From: Candidatus Gastranaerophilales bacterium
Lineage (GTDB): Bacteria > Cyanobacteriota > Vampirovibrionia > Gastranaerophilales > Gastranaerophilaceae
Direction: 5' to 3'
DNA: 64,000 bases
Assembly: GCA_947624325.1 (NCBI GenBank)
Contig: CANQJT010000005.1
Coordinates: 62,001 to 126,000, forward strand
The notes beneath the pieces are model-generated. The model was not told the origin of the DNA. It searched no databases and saw only the letters and a list, made by a program, of their open reading frames with translations. How positions within the stretch are numbered: the first letter of the stretch is position 1; each line of letters opens with the position of its first letter. Both the position numbers and the translations under genes were made by a program. Of the stretch, positions 1-9,212 are shown one piece after another.

Positions 1-223
1 TATCCGCTACAAAAGTTTTATAAGAATACGGAAAAACATAAAATAACAAAAAAAAGAAAATTGCTAAAAGTGTAATTCTTTTTATTAAATTAGCTTTATT
101 TTTCTTTTTCTTTATAACTTTTTCTATCGGTTTAACTTTTCTGTAAGGAGAATTTTTAAAATAGTACTGCTCATATGCGGCAGTATACATATCAATATTT
201 TCCCTGTACTTTGGTTCCGGCAA
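1..223 (-). CDS. partial membrane protein, N-terminal part only
   Basis: An open frame on the minus strand runs off the left edge. The best start is TTG at 223, because a strong ribosome binding site (AGGAGGGG, 227-234) sits just upstream; an ATG at 190 is the alternative. The visible 74 residues are a charged N-terminus (KYRENIDMYTAAYEQYY), a run of lysines around residues 35-45, then one strongly hydrophobic segment (about residues 51-65), so a bitopic inner-membrane protein is likely. It is transcribed away from the GGDEF gene. The rest lies outside the window and no family can be named. Confidence 0.6.
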   Translation of the reverse strand, partial: MPEPKYRENIDMYTAAYEQYYFKNSPYRKVKPIEKVIKKKKNKANLIKRITLLAIFFFLLFYVFPYSYKTFVAD

Positions 224-312
224 TTTCCCCTCCTGAAAATATTATATTATATATTTTATTTACTAAGCAATTTTGTTAACTTATGCAACAAATACATTAC
301 TAATTTAATACT

Positions 313-340
313 TTGAATTTTTAAATAAATTTGCTAAAAT
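313..340 (+). promoter_or_regulatory. sigma70-type promoter of the GGDEF gene
   Basis: TTGAAT (313-318) and TAAAAT (335-340) are 16 bp apart, followed by a GGAAAGGG ribosome binding site (351-358) and the ATG at 366. The match is good but unsurprising in such AT-rich DNA. Confidence 0.4.
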
Positions 341-365
341 AATAACAAACGGAAAGGGTTAATTA

Positions 366-1244
366 ATGAGCAACATAATTATTTATTCAGAAGGAAACAG
401 TCCGGCAATAGAAAAAATCTGCAGAGATTATACTGATTTTGATGTAAGAACAATGAATATCGACGATGTAAAAGATGCCGAAAAATACAATCCGGCTATT
501 ATGGTATTAGATATTCCGATGAATAAATTAAAAGAAATATCAATGGTAACAAAATTTCCCGTCCCCGTTCTTGCGGTTACGGATGAAATTCCGGAAACTA
601 TTACCGTAAGAGGCGAAGCTTTTGACTATATAATTAATCCTATTAATGAATATGAATTTAAAGTAAAAATCAAAAATCTGATAAAAATAAAAGAATTAAA
701 TGATAAGATAAATAACATTTCAACTACCGATGATTTAACAGGGCTGCATAACCGTAAGTTTCTGCTTGAGCGATTGGAATCAGAAATGTCGAGAGCAAAA
801 AGATATAATTCTCAATTATCCTGTATTTTGTTTGATTTAGACTTTTTCAAAGTAGTAAACGATATGTACGGGTATGAATGGGGTGATGTATTATTAAAAA
901 AAATAGCGGAAATGTTATTAAATCTTGCAAGAAAAGAAGATGTTGTTACTCGCTACGGTGATGAAGAGTTTATGGTTGTACTGCCTGATACAAGTGAAGA
1001 AAATGCATTTATATTTGCTGAAAGATTTAGAAGAGATGTGGAAAAAATGACATTTATTCCGGCAGGTGAAGATGAAAAACACCCTGTAAGAGTATCAGGC
1101 GGAATTGCATCATATCCTCACCTTGAAGAAGTTGACGAGAATGCCAATTCATTAATCAGATATGCGGAACACGCACTGTATAATGCTAAAAAAAGAGGTA
1201 AAAATCGTATAGTATTATTCTCTCAGGTAAATCTGGATTATTAA
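366..1244 (+). CDS. receiver-like/GGDEF protein, probably degenerate diguanylate cyclase
   Basis: 292 residues. The first ~112 resemble a response-regulator receiver fold (VLD at about 47-49), but the usual acidic pocket and phosphorylation context are poorly conserved, so it may not be phosphorylated. Residues ~120-290 are a GGDEF domain: DDLTGLHNR near the start, then FDLDFFK, and the signature region at 198-202. The signature reads G-D-E-E-F instead of G-G-D-E-F: the second glycine, which contacts GTP, is replaced. The usual His in the YGH..GD element is Tyr. In canonical cyclases these positions support making cyclic-di-GMP from two GTP. Here activity is doubtful and a binding or scaffold role is possible. 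It is followed without a gap by two radical SAM genes, probably in one transcript. Confidence 0.85.
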   Translation: MSNIIIYSEGNSPAIEKICRDYTDFDVRTMNIDDVKDAEKYNPAIMVLDIPMNKLKEISMVTKFPVPVLAVTDEIPETITVRGEAFDYIINPINEYEFKVKIKNLIKIKELNDKINNISTTDDLTGLHNRKFLLERLESEMSRAKRYNSQLSCILFDLDFFKVVNDMYGYEWGDVLLKKIAEMLLNLARKEDVVTRYGDEEFMVVLPDTSEENAFIFAERFRRDVEKMTFIPAGEDEKHPVRVSGGIASYPHLEEVDENANSLIRYAEHALYNAKKRGKNRIVLFSQVNLDY

Positions 1245-1245
1245 A

Positions 1246-2244
1246 ATGCTGTTAGACCCCGAAAAAAAACCTGTTTCTTTTGCATTTAATAATACCGACA
1301 GGTGCCAATCAAGATGCATAACCTGCAACAGTTGGAAAACACCTGCTTGTGTTATGGAAAAAGAACTGACTACAGAAGAATGGAAAAGGATTTTAACTAA
1401 TATCCATAATTGGATGGGAAATTATCAATTTATATTATCCGGCGGCGAACCATTTATTCGTGAAGATATATTTGAACTTGCCAAATTCGCATCAGATATG
1501 GGAGATACTGTAAATGTTGTTACAAATGCACTATCACTGGGTGATAAACTGGATAAATTAATAAACTCGGCATTTAATAATATTACATTTTCGCTGAATT
1601 CTGTTAAAGACCCTAAAATCCATAATACATCAAGAGGCCGTGATGATGCTTTTCAAAGAACAATGTATGCATTACAGAACTTAAACTATTTAAACAAGCA
1701 CCATAGGGGTCACAGATGGAAAAATATTTTTTTATCGACTGTTATTATGCCCACAAATTTAAGTGAAATGAAACCTATAGTTGAATTTTGTAAAACTGAA
1801 GGGATAAATGCAACATTCCAATTAATGGATAACGGAGAAGCATTTACAAGCAATATAAGTAAAGATAATCAAATATATCAGCAAGCGACAAAACAGGATG
1901 CAATAAATGCAATACAAGAATTAATAGAACTAAAGAAGGCAGGATATCCTATAAGCAACGGTTTTGAGCAAATGGAAAAGTTCAAATTGTTAATAAATAC
2001 CCCCAAAAATATAGAAAAATTGGAATGCACAATAGGTGAAAATAATTTTTCAATAGATCCGTACGGAAACTTTAGGATATGTTTTTCAAAAGACCCTATA
2101 GGCAATTTAAAAGACAGTCTGCCCCAAGATTTATGGTATAGTGAAAAAGCAGATGAAGTTCGTGCAGAGATATTAAAATGCAAAATGAAGTGCAAACTGC
2201 TAAACTGCAATGTTATAGTTGAGGATAAAGAACATGCATACTAA
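1246..2244 (+). CDS. radical SAM protein with SPASM-like C-terminus
   Basis: 332 residues. C20-x3-C24-x2-C27 is the radical SAM 4Fe-4S motif that binds S-adenosylmethionine, and ILSGGEPF is the glycine-rich SAM-contacting strand. Five further cysteines (261, 279, 312, 316, 321), with a DPYGNFRIC stretch between, look like a SPASM/twitch auxiliary cluster as in peptide-modifying enzymes. The ATG follows the previous stop by one base (TAAAATG), and its own 3' end overlaps the next radical SAM gene by 11 bases, so the two are translationally coupled. The substrate is unknown. No small precursor-peptide gene is visible nearby, so a RiPP role cannot be claimed; carbohydrate or cofactor modification is equally open. 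Confidence 0.8.
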   Translation: MLLDPEKKPVSFAFNNTDRCQSRCITCNSWKTPACVMEKELTTEEWKRILTNIHNWMGNYQFILSGGEPFIREDIFELAKFASDMGDTVNVVTNALSLGDKLDKLINSAFNNITFSLNSVKDPKIHNTSRGRDDAFQRTMYALQNLNYLNKHHRGHRWKNIFLSTVIMPTNLSEMKPIVEFCKTEGINATFQLMDNGEAFTSNISKDNQIYQQATKQDAINAIQELIELKKAGYPISNGFEQMEKFKLLINTPKNIEKLECTIGENNFSIDPYGNFRICFSKDPIGNLKDSLPQDLWYSEKADEVRAEILKCKMKCKLLNCNVIVEDKEHAY

Positions 2245-3250
2245 AAGATATACCAGTTGTACGTGGATAGAATCGGGTGTTTGTTTTGATACGGGATATT
2301 ATGGTTCAAACATCAAATTATGTTGTTACCTAAGTGCGCCGGGCGGAGGTAATTCTATGATAATAAAAGATTACCATGGTGAAAAAATTGATTGGGATAA
2401 ATTTTTCGAAATAAAACAAAAATACAGAGAAATCCAGCAGAACGGAGGGACAATCGAAGGCTGTAAAGGCTGTGTATTCTTAAAAGAAAGTGATTGGCCC
2501 CAAGAAAATTACATAGACAGCATTATATTTGACCATTTTACAAAATGCAACTGCCGATGCACATACTGTTACACAGAAACAGATAAAAAGAAATATCAAA
2601 CACTTAAAACTTATAATATATATCCGATTATAAAAGATATGTTTGACAAAAAAATCCTGAGAGAAGGCGGTCATGTGGGATTTGGAGGAGGAGAACCCAC
2701 ACTTCTTCCTGAACTGGATAAATTAATCGGATTATTTTTAAAAAACGGATTTTCAAACATTAGAATTCCTTCTTCCGGTATTAAATATTCAAAAATGATT
2801 GCGAAGGGCATTTCCACGGGGCAAATAGCCGTTGTTATTTCAGTTGACAGTTCATCAAGAGAAACTTATAAAAAAATCAAACAAATTGATATGTATGATA
2901 CCGTTTGTAAAAATTTTAAAAAGTATGCAAAAGCTCAAAAGAAGCCTCCTTTAACTGCAACATATGAAGAATTAGACCGATACTACGGTGTTATGAGCAA
3001 GTATATAATCATTCCCGGAGTAAATGACAATAAAGAAGAAATTGATAACTGGTTAAAATTTAACAAAGAAAACAATATTGAAAAAATAATATTGGAAATT
3101 GAAAACAGCTGGCTTGAAAGGTACAGAGTTGAAAAACCAGATCCAAAGGTAATCGATTTGATGAAATACGTTGTTCAAAAGTCAAAAGAAATGAATTTTT
3201 ACAGACTGGAATTTTATGACAGAGCCAGATATTTAATGGAAAATAATTAA
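2234..3250 (+). CDS. second radical SAM protein, extra N-terminal cysteine region
   Basis: 338 residues from the ATG at 2234, preceded by GAGG (2221-2224); an upstream TTG at 2219 has no binding site. The radical SAM motif is C105-x3-C109-x2-C112, followed by GFGGGEPTLLPEL. Ahead of it is an unusual cysteine-rich N-terminus (C9, C17, C30, C31, C77, C80) that could hold an auxiliary iron-sulfur cluster placed before, not after, the barrel. It overlaps the preceding radical SAM gene and ends two bases from a convergent GNAT-like gene. It probably works on the same or a linked substrate as its partner; the substrate is unknown. Confidence 0.8.
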   Translation: MHTKRYTSCTWIESGVCFDTGYYGSNIKLCCYLSAPGGGNSMIIKDYHGEKIDWDKFFEIKQKYREIQQNGGTIEGCKGCVFLKESDWPQENYIDSIIFDHFTKCNCRCTYCYTETDKKKYQTLKTYNIYPIIKDMFDKKILREGGHVGFGGGEPTLLPELDKLIGLFLKNGFSNIRIPSSGIKYSKMIAKGISTGQIAVVISVDSSSRETYKKIKQIDMYDTVCKNFKKYAKAQKKPPLTATYEELDRYYGVMSKYIIIPGVNDNKEEIDNWLKFNKENNIEKIILEIENSWLERYRVEKPDPKVIDLMKYVVQKSKEMNFYRLEFYDRARYLMENN

Positions 3251-3251
3251 C

Positions 3252-4247
3252 TTAAACTTCAAATCCGCTGAATACAATTGCACTGTTCATTAAAGACGAT
3301 TCTTGTTTAATATTTTTAAAGAAATCTCTAACTAAGATTGCATTATTTTGCAAAAGTTCAAATCTGTTATTTTTAAAGAAATCATCCAACTGTTCGCCTG
3401 CTTGAAGGTATTTTCTGTTTTTAATATAAAGCTTAAAGTTTTTATTTCTTTTTGTTATTTTTTTAACGGCAAATGATAAAATCATCGGGAACATATCGAC
3501 ATAACCTTGAGAAATAACATAATCAAAAATATAATTCTTATTATCAAAAGTTAAGATTTTTATAACAGCTTTAATATTTTTAGAATCATTATCTTCTACA
3601 ATATATTTAAAACTTGTATCTGAATGAAGTCCTTGTGCAAATTTATCGTATAGTTCTTCTTTCTCTCTTGAAAGCGAATATTTATAGAGGGAATTTATAT
3701 TTTCATTGTAAAAATCAATACATCTTTGGGCATCAGAGTTTTTAAAATGTTTAAATTGAGTTTCATCAATATTTTCAGTAAGAAAATTTATATTAGAAAC
3801 AGACCAAAAAGATTCAGTAGAACAAAATCTAAAACCGCATCCTTTAATAAATAAATCAATCATTTCATTTTGATTATCATTAACCGATACACTAAAAGTA
3901 TCTACACCTCTTGCTCCGAACTTTGCAATTATATATTCAATCAGCTGTTTACCTTCTTCATGAGAATTTTTATCAAGGAAAAGTCTTTTAATCTGCCATT
4001 TATAAGGATTTCCCCAAATAGCTTTAACCGTTACCAGCCCTTTTAAATTGTTACTATTATCTGAAACAACATACGTTTCGGGAAATTTTCTAAAGTGAAC
4101 ACTGTAAAATAAATTCTGCAAATAAGTTATAGGAACAGAACCTAAAAACAACCGTCTATAGTTTAAAATATTATCGGAACAAACTACTGACATTAATTTT
4201 TTAATATTAATCAAATCACCAAAACCGATTTTTTTAATCTTTGCCAT
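3252..4247 (-). CDS. GNAT-like acetyltransferase, two-domain
   Basis: 331 residues. The N-terminal half has the spacing of a GNAT fold: a substrate strand with LKGLVTVKAIW, then a segment IKRLFLDKNSHEEGKQLIEYII in the place of the acetyl-CoA loop, then VSVNDNQNEMIDLFIKGCGF, typical of the final helix-strand. The Q/RxxGxG/A loop is not well kept. Residues ~160-331 look like a second, diverged GNAT-like domain. It converges on the radical SAM pair with one base between stop codons. GNAT enzymes transfer acetyl from acetyl-CoA to amines; the acceptor is unknown. Confidence 0.55.
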   Translation of the reverse strand: MAKIKKIGFGDLINIKKLMSVVCSDNILNYRRLFLGSVPITYLQNLFYSVHFRKFPETYVVSDNSNNLKGLVTVKAIWGNPYKWQIKRLFLDKNSHEEGKQLIEYIIAKFGARGVDTFSVSVNDNQNEMIDLFIKGCGFRFCSTESFWSVSNINFLTENIDETQFKHFKNSDAQRCIDFYNENINSLYKYSLSREKEELYDKFAQGLHSDTSFKYIVEDNDSKNIKAVIKILTFDNKNYIFDYVISQGYVDMFPMILSFAVKKITKRNKNFKLYIKNRKYLQAGEQLDDFFKNNRFELLQNNAILVRDFFKNIKQESSLMNSAIVFSGFEV

Positions 4248-4386
4248 ATATAAACTCCATTATAATGATATCTTTTTTTTAAATTATGTTCAAGAAGCGA
4301 GGCTTAAAAATTAAAAAAAAATTAATATCTATTGAGAATACAAATTGATAATTTATAATATTAAAAGGAAAAGAGTCAGAGGAAAT

Positions 4387-5034
4387 ATGAAAAAATTTTT
4401 TGAAAATAAATTAAATAAAAATAACCCTTTTATCAATAGTGATGGAGAAAATAAAGAAACTATGGCTGATGAAAATAAAGAACAAGAAAATATTGAAGAA
4501 ATAAAAGAAGAAACTGAAATAAAAGAAAACGAACAAGAAAAAACAGAAGAAAAAGTTTCCGAAGAAGCAAGTTCCGAAGAAGATATTACAAATAAATTAA
4601 AAACAGATTTTGAAAATTTAAATAATCAATATATAAGACTTGCGGCAGATTTTGATAATTACAGAAAAAGACAGGTACAAGAAAGAGAAGCATTATTAAA
4701 ATACGGAGCTCAGGAATGCATGAAAAAAGTTATTGAAGTAGTAGATAACTTTGACAGAGCATTAACATCAGTCGAAAAAATAGACAATATTGATAAAATG
4801 AAAGAAACTTTTTACATCTTGAATAAGCAATTAACAGATTCTCTTGAAAAACTGGGCTTAGAACAAATAAAAAGCAAGGGTGAGAAATTCGATCCCAACT
4901 TACATGAAGCCGTAATGCAGACACCAACGGATGAATATGAAGAAGAAACAATTATAAATGAGCTTCAAAAAGGATATAAACTCGGAGATAAAGTACTTCG
5001 TCCGGCAATGGTAAATGTAGCGGTAAAACAATAA
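4387..5034 (+). CDS. grpE: GrpE, nucleotide exchange factor of DnaK
   Basis: GrpE releases ADP from the chaperone DnaK. I start it at ATG 4387 behind AGAGGA, giving 215 residues; an in-frame ATG at 4345 has no binding site and adds basic residues not expected in the family. Residues ~10-75 are a very acidic, lysine-rich disordered lead. A long coiled-coil helix (LKTDFENLNNQYIRLAADFDNYRKR) follows, then the beta-wing domain with FDPNLHEAVMQ and VLRPAMVNVA. dnaJ follows after 30 bases; dnaK and hrcA are not in the window. Confidence 0.95.
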   Translation: MKKFFENKLNKNNPFINSDGENKETMADENKEQENIEEIKEETEIKENEQEKTEEKVSEEASSEEDITNKLKTDFENLNNQYIRLAADFDNYRKRQVQEREALLKYGAQECMKKVIEVVDNFDRALTSVEKIDNIDKMKETFYILNKQLTDSLEKLGLEQIKSKGEKFDPNLHEAVMQTPTDEYEEETIINELQKGYKLGDKVLRPAMVNVAVKQ

Positions 5035-5064
5035 ATAATACATTAGTTGAAAGATTAGAAGAAA

Positions 5065-6195
5065 ATGAGTGATTTTTACGAGATATTAGGGATAGATAAA
5101 AACGCAACAAAAGAAGAAATAAAATCAGCATTCAGGAAAAAAGCCCGGCAGTATCATCCTGATGTAAACAAAGCCCCTGATGCGGAAGAAAAATTTAAAG
5201 AACTGGGCCGTGCATATGAAACATTAATGGATGATAATAAAAGAGCGACATATGACCGCTACGGCGAGGACGGATTAAAAAATGCAGGATTTAATACTTC
5301 AGGGCCTTTTGATGCCGGATTTGGCGATTTAAACGAAATTTTTGAAAGTTTTTTCGGCGGATTTGGCGGATTCGGATTTTCGCAAAGGAATGCAAATCCT
5401 AATGCACCGCAAGACGGAGCTGATTTAAGATTAAATTTGGAAATCAGTTTTGAAGAAGCGGTGTTCGGAGTAAAAAAAGAAGTTAAAATTACACACCTTG
5501 AAACCTGTGATGAATGCGGAGGAACAGGTGCTCAAAAAGGAAGTAAACCCGAAACATGCCCGACCTGCGGTGGTACAGGTCAAGTTCAACAGGTAGCACA
5601 GACACCTTTAGGAAGTTTCAGACAAATAACAACCTGTCCGACATGCAACGGCAAAGGGCAGATAAATAAAAATCCTTGTCCTAAATGTAAAGGCGACGGA
5701 AGAATTGAAACAGAAAGAACATTAAATATTAATATACCGGCAGGTGTTGATAACGGTTCAAGAATAGGACTTTCAAATGAAGGCAACTGCGGTAAAAACG
5801 GAGGAAAACCGGGTGATCTTATTGTTGTTCTTTATGTAAAAGAGCATAAAGAATTTAAGCGAGACGGAGTTGATATATATTCGGCTGTTGAAGTTACATT
5901 CCCTCAAGCTGCTTTAGGTGCTGTTGTTGAAGTAAATACTCTTGACGGGAAAAAAGAATTAACAATTCCTTCTGGAGTTGAGCAGGATAAAATACTCCAA
6001 TTAAAAGGGGCAGGAGTCCCATACTTAGGCAACAATCAAAGAAGAGGAAATCATAATTTTGTTGTTAAAATTAAAACTCCTCAAAATCTTTCTGCGGAAG
6101 AAAAACAATTATATTCTAAACTTAATGAAATTAATTGTAACAAAAAGCCTTCTTCTAAATTCATTGATAAAATGAAAAATGTACTCCATAATTAA
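5065..6195 (+). CDS. dnaJ: DnaJ (Hsp40) co-chaperone
   Basis: 376 residues, full family length. The J domain carries the HPD motif at 31-33, which stimulates DnaK ATPase. A Gly/Phe-rich linker spans ~75-105. The zinc-binding region at about 145-215 has four CxxCxGxG repeats (CDECGGTG, CPTCGGTG, CPTCNGKG, CPKCKGDG). The C-terminal substrate-binding barrels follow. It sits directly after grpE and leads the plus-strand run that ends with the DNA methyltransferase. Confidence 0.97.
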   Translation: MSDFYEILGIDKNATKEEIKSAFRKKARQYHPDVNKAPDAEEKFKELGRAYETLMDDNKRATYDRYGEDGLKNAGFNTSGPFDAGFGDLNEIFESFFGGFGGFGFSQRNANPNAPQDGADLRLNLEISFEEAVFGVKKEVKITHLETCDECGGTGAQKGSKPETCPTCGGTGQVQQVAQTPLGSFRQITTCPTCNGKGQINKNPCPKCKGDGRIETERTLNINIPAGVDNGSRIGLSNEGNCGKNGGKPGDLIVVLYVKEHKEFKRDGVDIYSAVEVTFPQAALGAVVEVNTLDGKKELTIPSGVEQDKILQLKGAGVPYLGNNQRRGNHNFVVKIKTPQNLSAEEKQLYSKLNEINCNKKPSSKFIDKMKNVLHN

Positions 6196-6206
6196 ATAGG
6201 ATAAGT

Positions 6207-7817
6207 ATGAAACTAAAAGCATTAATAATAAGTTTAATATTAATTTTCGTGATTTCTTTAAATGCCAATGCAAGCCAGCTTCCAAAAGAAGTCAGGGATT
6301 ATTTAACAACTCAAAAAAACATACCTTCAATAAGATATGACGGTGTTATTAAATATAATAACGATATTATGTATCTTCCGATTTTTCCGGCTAATCCGAT
6401 AAAAGTTGATAAATTACAGGTTGTTAAAACATATCCCGAAAATCAAAATATAAACAATTTCCCCGATATGTTACTTTTTAACAATAATTTCGGACTTCTT
6501 AAAATAATAAAAACAGATAAAGACATATTAACAATAAGGAATATTCCTGATATGCCTGCCGAAATCAAAACAGGATTACTGCCTCAAGATATAATGGTTC
6601 CCCATGGTCTTGTTCTTCCTGAAACTTTAGCAGGGATTTTAGGGGATGTTCAAGTTCCGTTGATAGGAAGTGCAAAAACCAGTACATTTGTTACGGGAAG
6701 AAAATCAGCACCTTTGCCTAACGGTAAAAAAACACCTGCTTCAAGGAAATATAATATTCCTGCAGAATTAAAAAATAAATTATTTTTTGTTAATAATTTT
6801 CAGACTGAATATCTGGAAGTTTTTTCATCTGCAGTATCAGAACCCTTATATTCATTAAAAACATCAGGAGTTATGAAAGATGTTAAACCTGTTTTAAACG
6901 GTAAATACCTGCTTGTAGCAACTAACAACAAAAAAAATATTGACGTTGTTGATGTAAAAGATGAATATATAGTAAAACATATAGATTTAACCGCACTGCC
7001 ATCAGAAATAGCAGTGGATGAAATTAATAAAAAAGCATACGTTGCAAGCATTGAAGATGAATCTTTATCTGTAATAGATTTAGAAACTTTAAAATTGACG
7101 GAAAAAATTCAGCTTGTAGGTTCTCCTCACAGACTTTCGTTGTCGCCGGACTGTACAGAAATGGCATATACGGATATTAAAACTTCTAACATATATATTT
7201 TAGATTTAATACATGAATATGAAAATAAACTAATTACTAATTATCCAAACATTACTAAATTAATTTTAAAGAATAATGTAATTTACCTAATAGCAAGAAC
7301 AAAACCACAATTAAGAGTTGTATATTTTGATTTGCTGCAGGATACAAAGATTTCAAAAAGTAAAAAAGATAAACAAAAAGATGCTTTCCAAAGACAAGAA
7401 GAAAAATCTAATGTTTCGGATATGACAGAAGATTTAATGAATGTTTATGACTCTGAAAAAGAAGACGAACTTGAAAATATGAAAATGTATGCAACCAGCA
7501 TAAAAGATTTTCCCATAGGTCCAAAACCTGTTGATATGATAAATAAAGGTGAAAGAATATTAGTTCTTTGTGCCGGTAACAACTCAATATATTCATATAA
7601 TACGTCTGATGACAGTGTGATAAGCGAAAAATTACCGATGGACGGATTTTCAAAAGCCTTAACACCTGTTCCGAATTCTAATCTTGCAATAGTAACAAAT
7701 ATGTCTGATTATAAATATGCAGTATATGACACGGTAAAAAACAAGACTCTTGATGTTTTTCCCGTAAGCGACTACATAAATATGATAACAATTTTAGAAA
7801 GACCAAATGGAAACTAA
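6207..7817 (+). CDS. secreted YncE-like beta-propeller protein
   Basis: 536 residues with an N-terminal signal peptide (KLKALIISLILIFVISLNANA, cleavage after ANA). The middle has beta-propeller blade repeats: VDVVDVKDEYIVKHIDL, KAYVASIEDESLSVIDLETL, MAYTDIKTSNIYILDL. These resemble YVTN/YncE blades, which usually form protein- or DNA-binding surfaces in the periplasm. A charged, low-complexity insert (about 390-430, rich in K, D, E, Q) interrupts the propeller before the last blades. It overlaps the next gene by 11 bases, so translation is coupled. Exact function unknown. Confidence 0.7.
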   Translation: MKLKALIISLILIFVISLNANASQLPKEVRDYLTTQKNIPSIRYDGVIKYNNDIMYLPIFPANPIKVDKLQVVKTYPENQNINNFPDMLLFNNNFGLLKIIKTDKDILTIRNIPDMPAEIKTGLLPQDIMVPHGLVLPETLAGILGDVQVPLIGSAKTSTFVTGRKSAPLPNGKKTPASRKYNIPAELKNKLFFVNNFQTEYLEVFSSAVSEPLYSLKTSGVMKDVKPVLNGKYLLVATNNKKNIDVVDVKDEYIVKHIDLTALPSEIAVDEINKKAYVASIEDESLSVIDLETLKLTEKIQLVGSPHRLSLSPDCTEMAYTDIKTSNIYILDLIHEYENKLITNYPNITKLILKNNVIYLIARTKPQLRVVYFDLLQDTKISKSKKDKQKDAFQRQEEKSNVSDMTEDLMNVYDSEKEDELENMKMYATSIKDFPIGPKPVDMINKGERILVLCAGNNSIYSYNTSDDSVISEKLPMDGFSKALTPVPNSNLAIVTNMSDYKYAVYDTVKNKTLDVFPVSDYINMITILERPNGN

Positions 7818-8376
7818 AACATCGGAAATACTTGAAAAATTGGAAAAAACATCTGATGAGTTTTGGAATGTGTCTCATCAAACAGGTAATTTTATTAATA
7901 TGCTGATAAAAATAAAGAATGCTCAAAATGTACTTGAACTTGGTACATCAAACGGGTATTCAGGGCTATGGATAGCCGATGCGCTTAAAACAACGGGCGG
8001 ACACCTTACAACAATAGAATTTTGGGAAAAAAGACAGAGTCTCGCCGTAGAATATTTTAAAGAATGCGGATTTTCAGAACTGGCAACATTTAAAATCGGT
8101 CAGGCTTATGATGTTATAAAAGATGAAATAAAAGAAGAATTTGATTTTGTTTTTATTGATGCAAACAAACAGGAATACTTAAGATTTTTTGAAGTTATAG
8201 ACCCGATTTTAAAGCCGGGCGGAATTATACTTGCAGATAACATAACATCGCATGCACAAAAAGTTAAACCTTTTGTAGATGCTATTTCATCAAATAAAAA
8301 TTATCAGGTTCAAATACTTAACTTACCGGATGGTCTTTTAACTGCATACAAAAAACAGGAGAATAAAAATGGTTAA
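7807..8376 (+). CDS. class I O-methyltransferase (SAM-dependent)
   Basis: 189 residues. The pattern is that of the caffeoyl-CoA/catechol O-methyltransferase-like family: VLELGTSNGYSGLWIA as the SAM-binding loop, TTIEFWEKR at the ribose-binding acid, FDFVFIDANKQEYL with the metal-binding Asp, and GGIILADNITS. Such enzymes methylate hydroxyl groups using a divalent metal; the substrate cannot be read from sequence. It overlaps the propeller gene at its start and nadK by 8 bases at its end. Confidence 0.85.
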   Translation: METKTSEILEKLEKTSDEFWNVSHQTGNFINMLIKIKNAQNVLELGTSNGYSGLWIADALKTTGGHLTTIEFWEKRQSLAVEYFKECGFSELATFKIGQAYDVIKDEIKEEFDFVFIDANKQEYLRFFEVIDPILKPGGIILADNITSHAQKVKPFVDAISSNKNYQVQILNLPDGLLTAYKKQENKNG

Positions 8377-9211
8377 ATCTGTATACGGCGACACTATAGA
8401 TTTATCAAATGTAGGTATATTTTTTAATAAAGATAACCAGAAAGCCGAATATACCGCTCAAAATCTAAAAAAAATCCTTTCCGATAAAGATATTGAATCA
8501 CAAATGCTAACAACAAATAATTTCAATAAAGACATAACATTTGCATTTGTTTTAGGCGGTGACGGAACTATATTGAAAACCGCAAGATATTATTCAAAAT
8601 TTGATGTTCCTATACTCGGAATAAATCTGGGCAGGTTAGGATTTCTGTCTCAGGCAAAATCAACCCAAATTGAAGAAGCCGTTGATTTTCTGGTAAAAGG
8701 ATGTTTTAAAGTAGAAGACAGAATGATGCTGACTTCTCTTAACGGTAAAATGAACGCATTAAATGACATAGTAATAAAAGGCGACGGATTTTCAAGGACT
8801 TCAAGACTATATGTTCATATAAATGATAACATAGTGTGCGATTACTTGGCAGACGGAATAATAATCTCAACACCGACAGGTTCAACAGCATACACACTGT
8901 CAGCCGGCGGACCTATTTTATCACCTATCCTTGATGCAATCGTAGTAGTCCCAATCTGCCCTCATACAATGAGCGCAAGACCTATTGTTATACCGTCCGA
9001 TGAAGTTATAAAAGTAACTTCAAGCCAAAATAAACCGCTTTTAAAAATATCCGCAGACGGGCAGGAAACTTATGACCTCGGAATAAATGACGATATCGAA
9101 ATCAAAAAAAGCGAATATAAAGCTAAACTTATCTTATTAAATCTTGAAAAAAATTCATTCTACTCGGTATTAAAAGAAAAACTGCACTGGGGACTTTCTT
9201 GGAAAGGATAA
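8369..9211 (+). CDS. nadK: NAD kinase
   Basis: Phosphorylates NAD to NADP with ATP or polyphosphate. 280 residues with the family hallmarks: GGDGT at 63-67, NLGRLGFL soon after, a PTGSTAY motif around 171-177, and ARPIVIP near the C-terminal part. It overlaps the methyltransferase start-to-stop and is one base ahead of recN. The nadK-recN neighbourhood is common in bacteria. Confidence 0.95.
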   Translation: MVKSVYGDTIDLSNVGIFFNKDNQKAEYTAQNLKKILSDKDIESQMLTTNNFNKDITFAFVLGGDGTILKTARYYSKFDVPILGINLGRLGFLSQAKSTQIEEAVDFLVKGCFKVEDRMMLTSLNGKMNALNDIVIKGDGFSRTSRLYVHINDNIVCDYLADGIIISTPTGSTAYTLSAGGPILSPILDAIVVVPICPHTMSARPIVIPSDEVIKVTSSQNKPLLKISADGQETYDLGINDDIEIKKSEYKAKLILLNLEKNSFYSVLKEKLHWGLSWKG

Positions 9212-9212
9212 A

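Noticed and set aside
1246-3250. RiPP biosynthesis cluster
   Set aside because: Two radical SAM genes with extra cysteines fit, but no precursor peptide, protease or transporter gene is visible in the neighbourhood.
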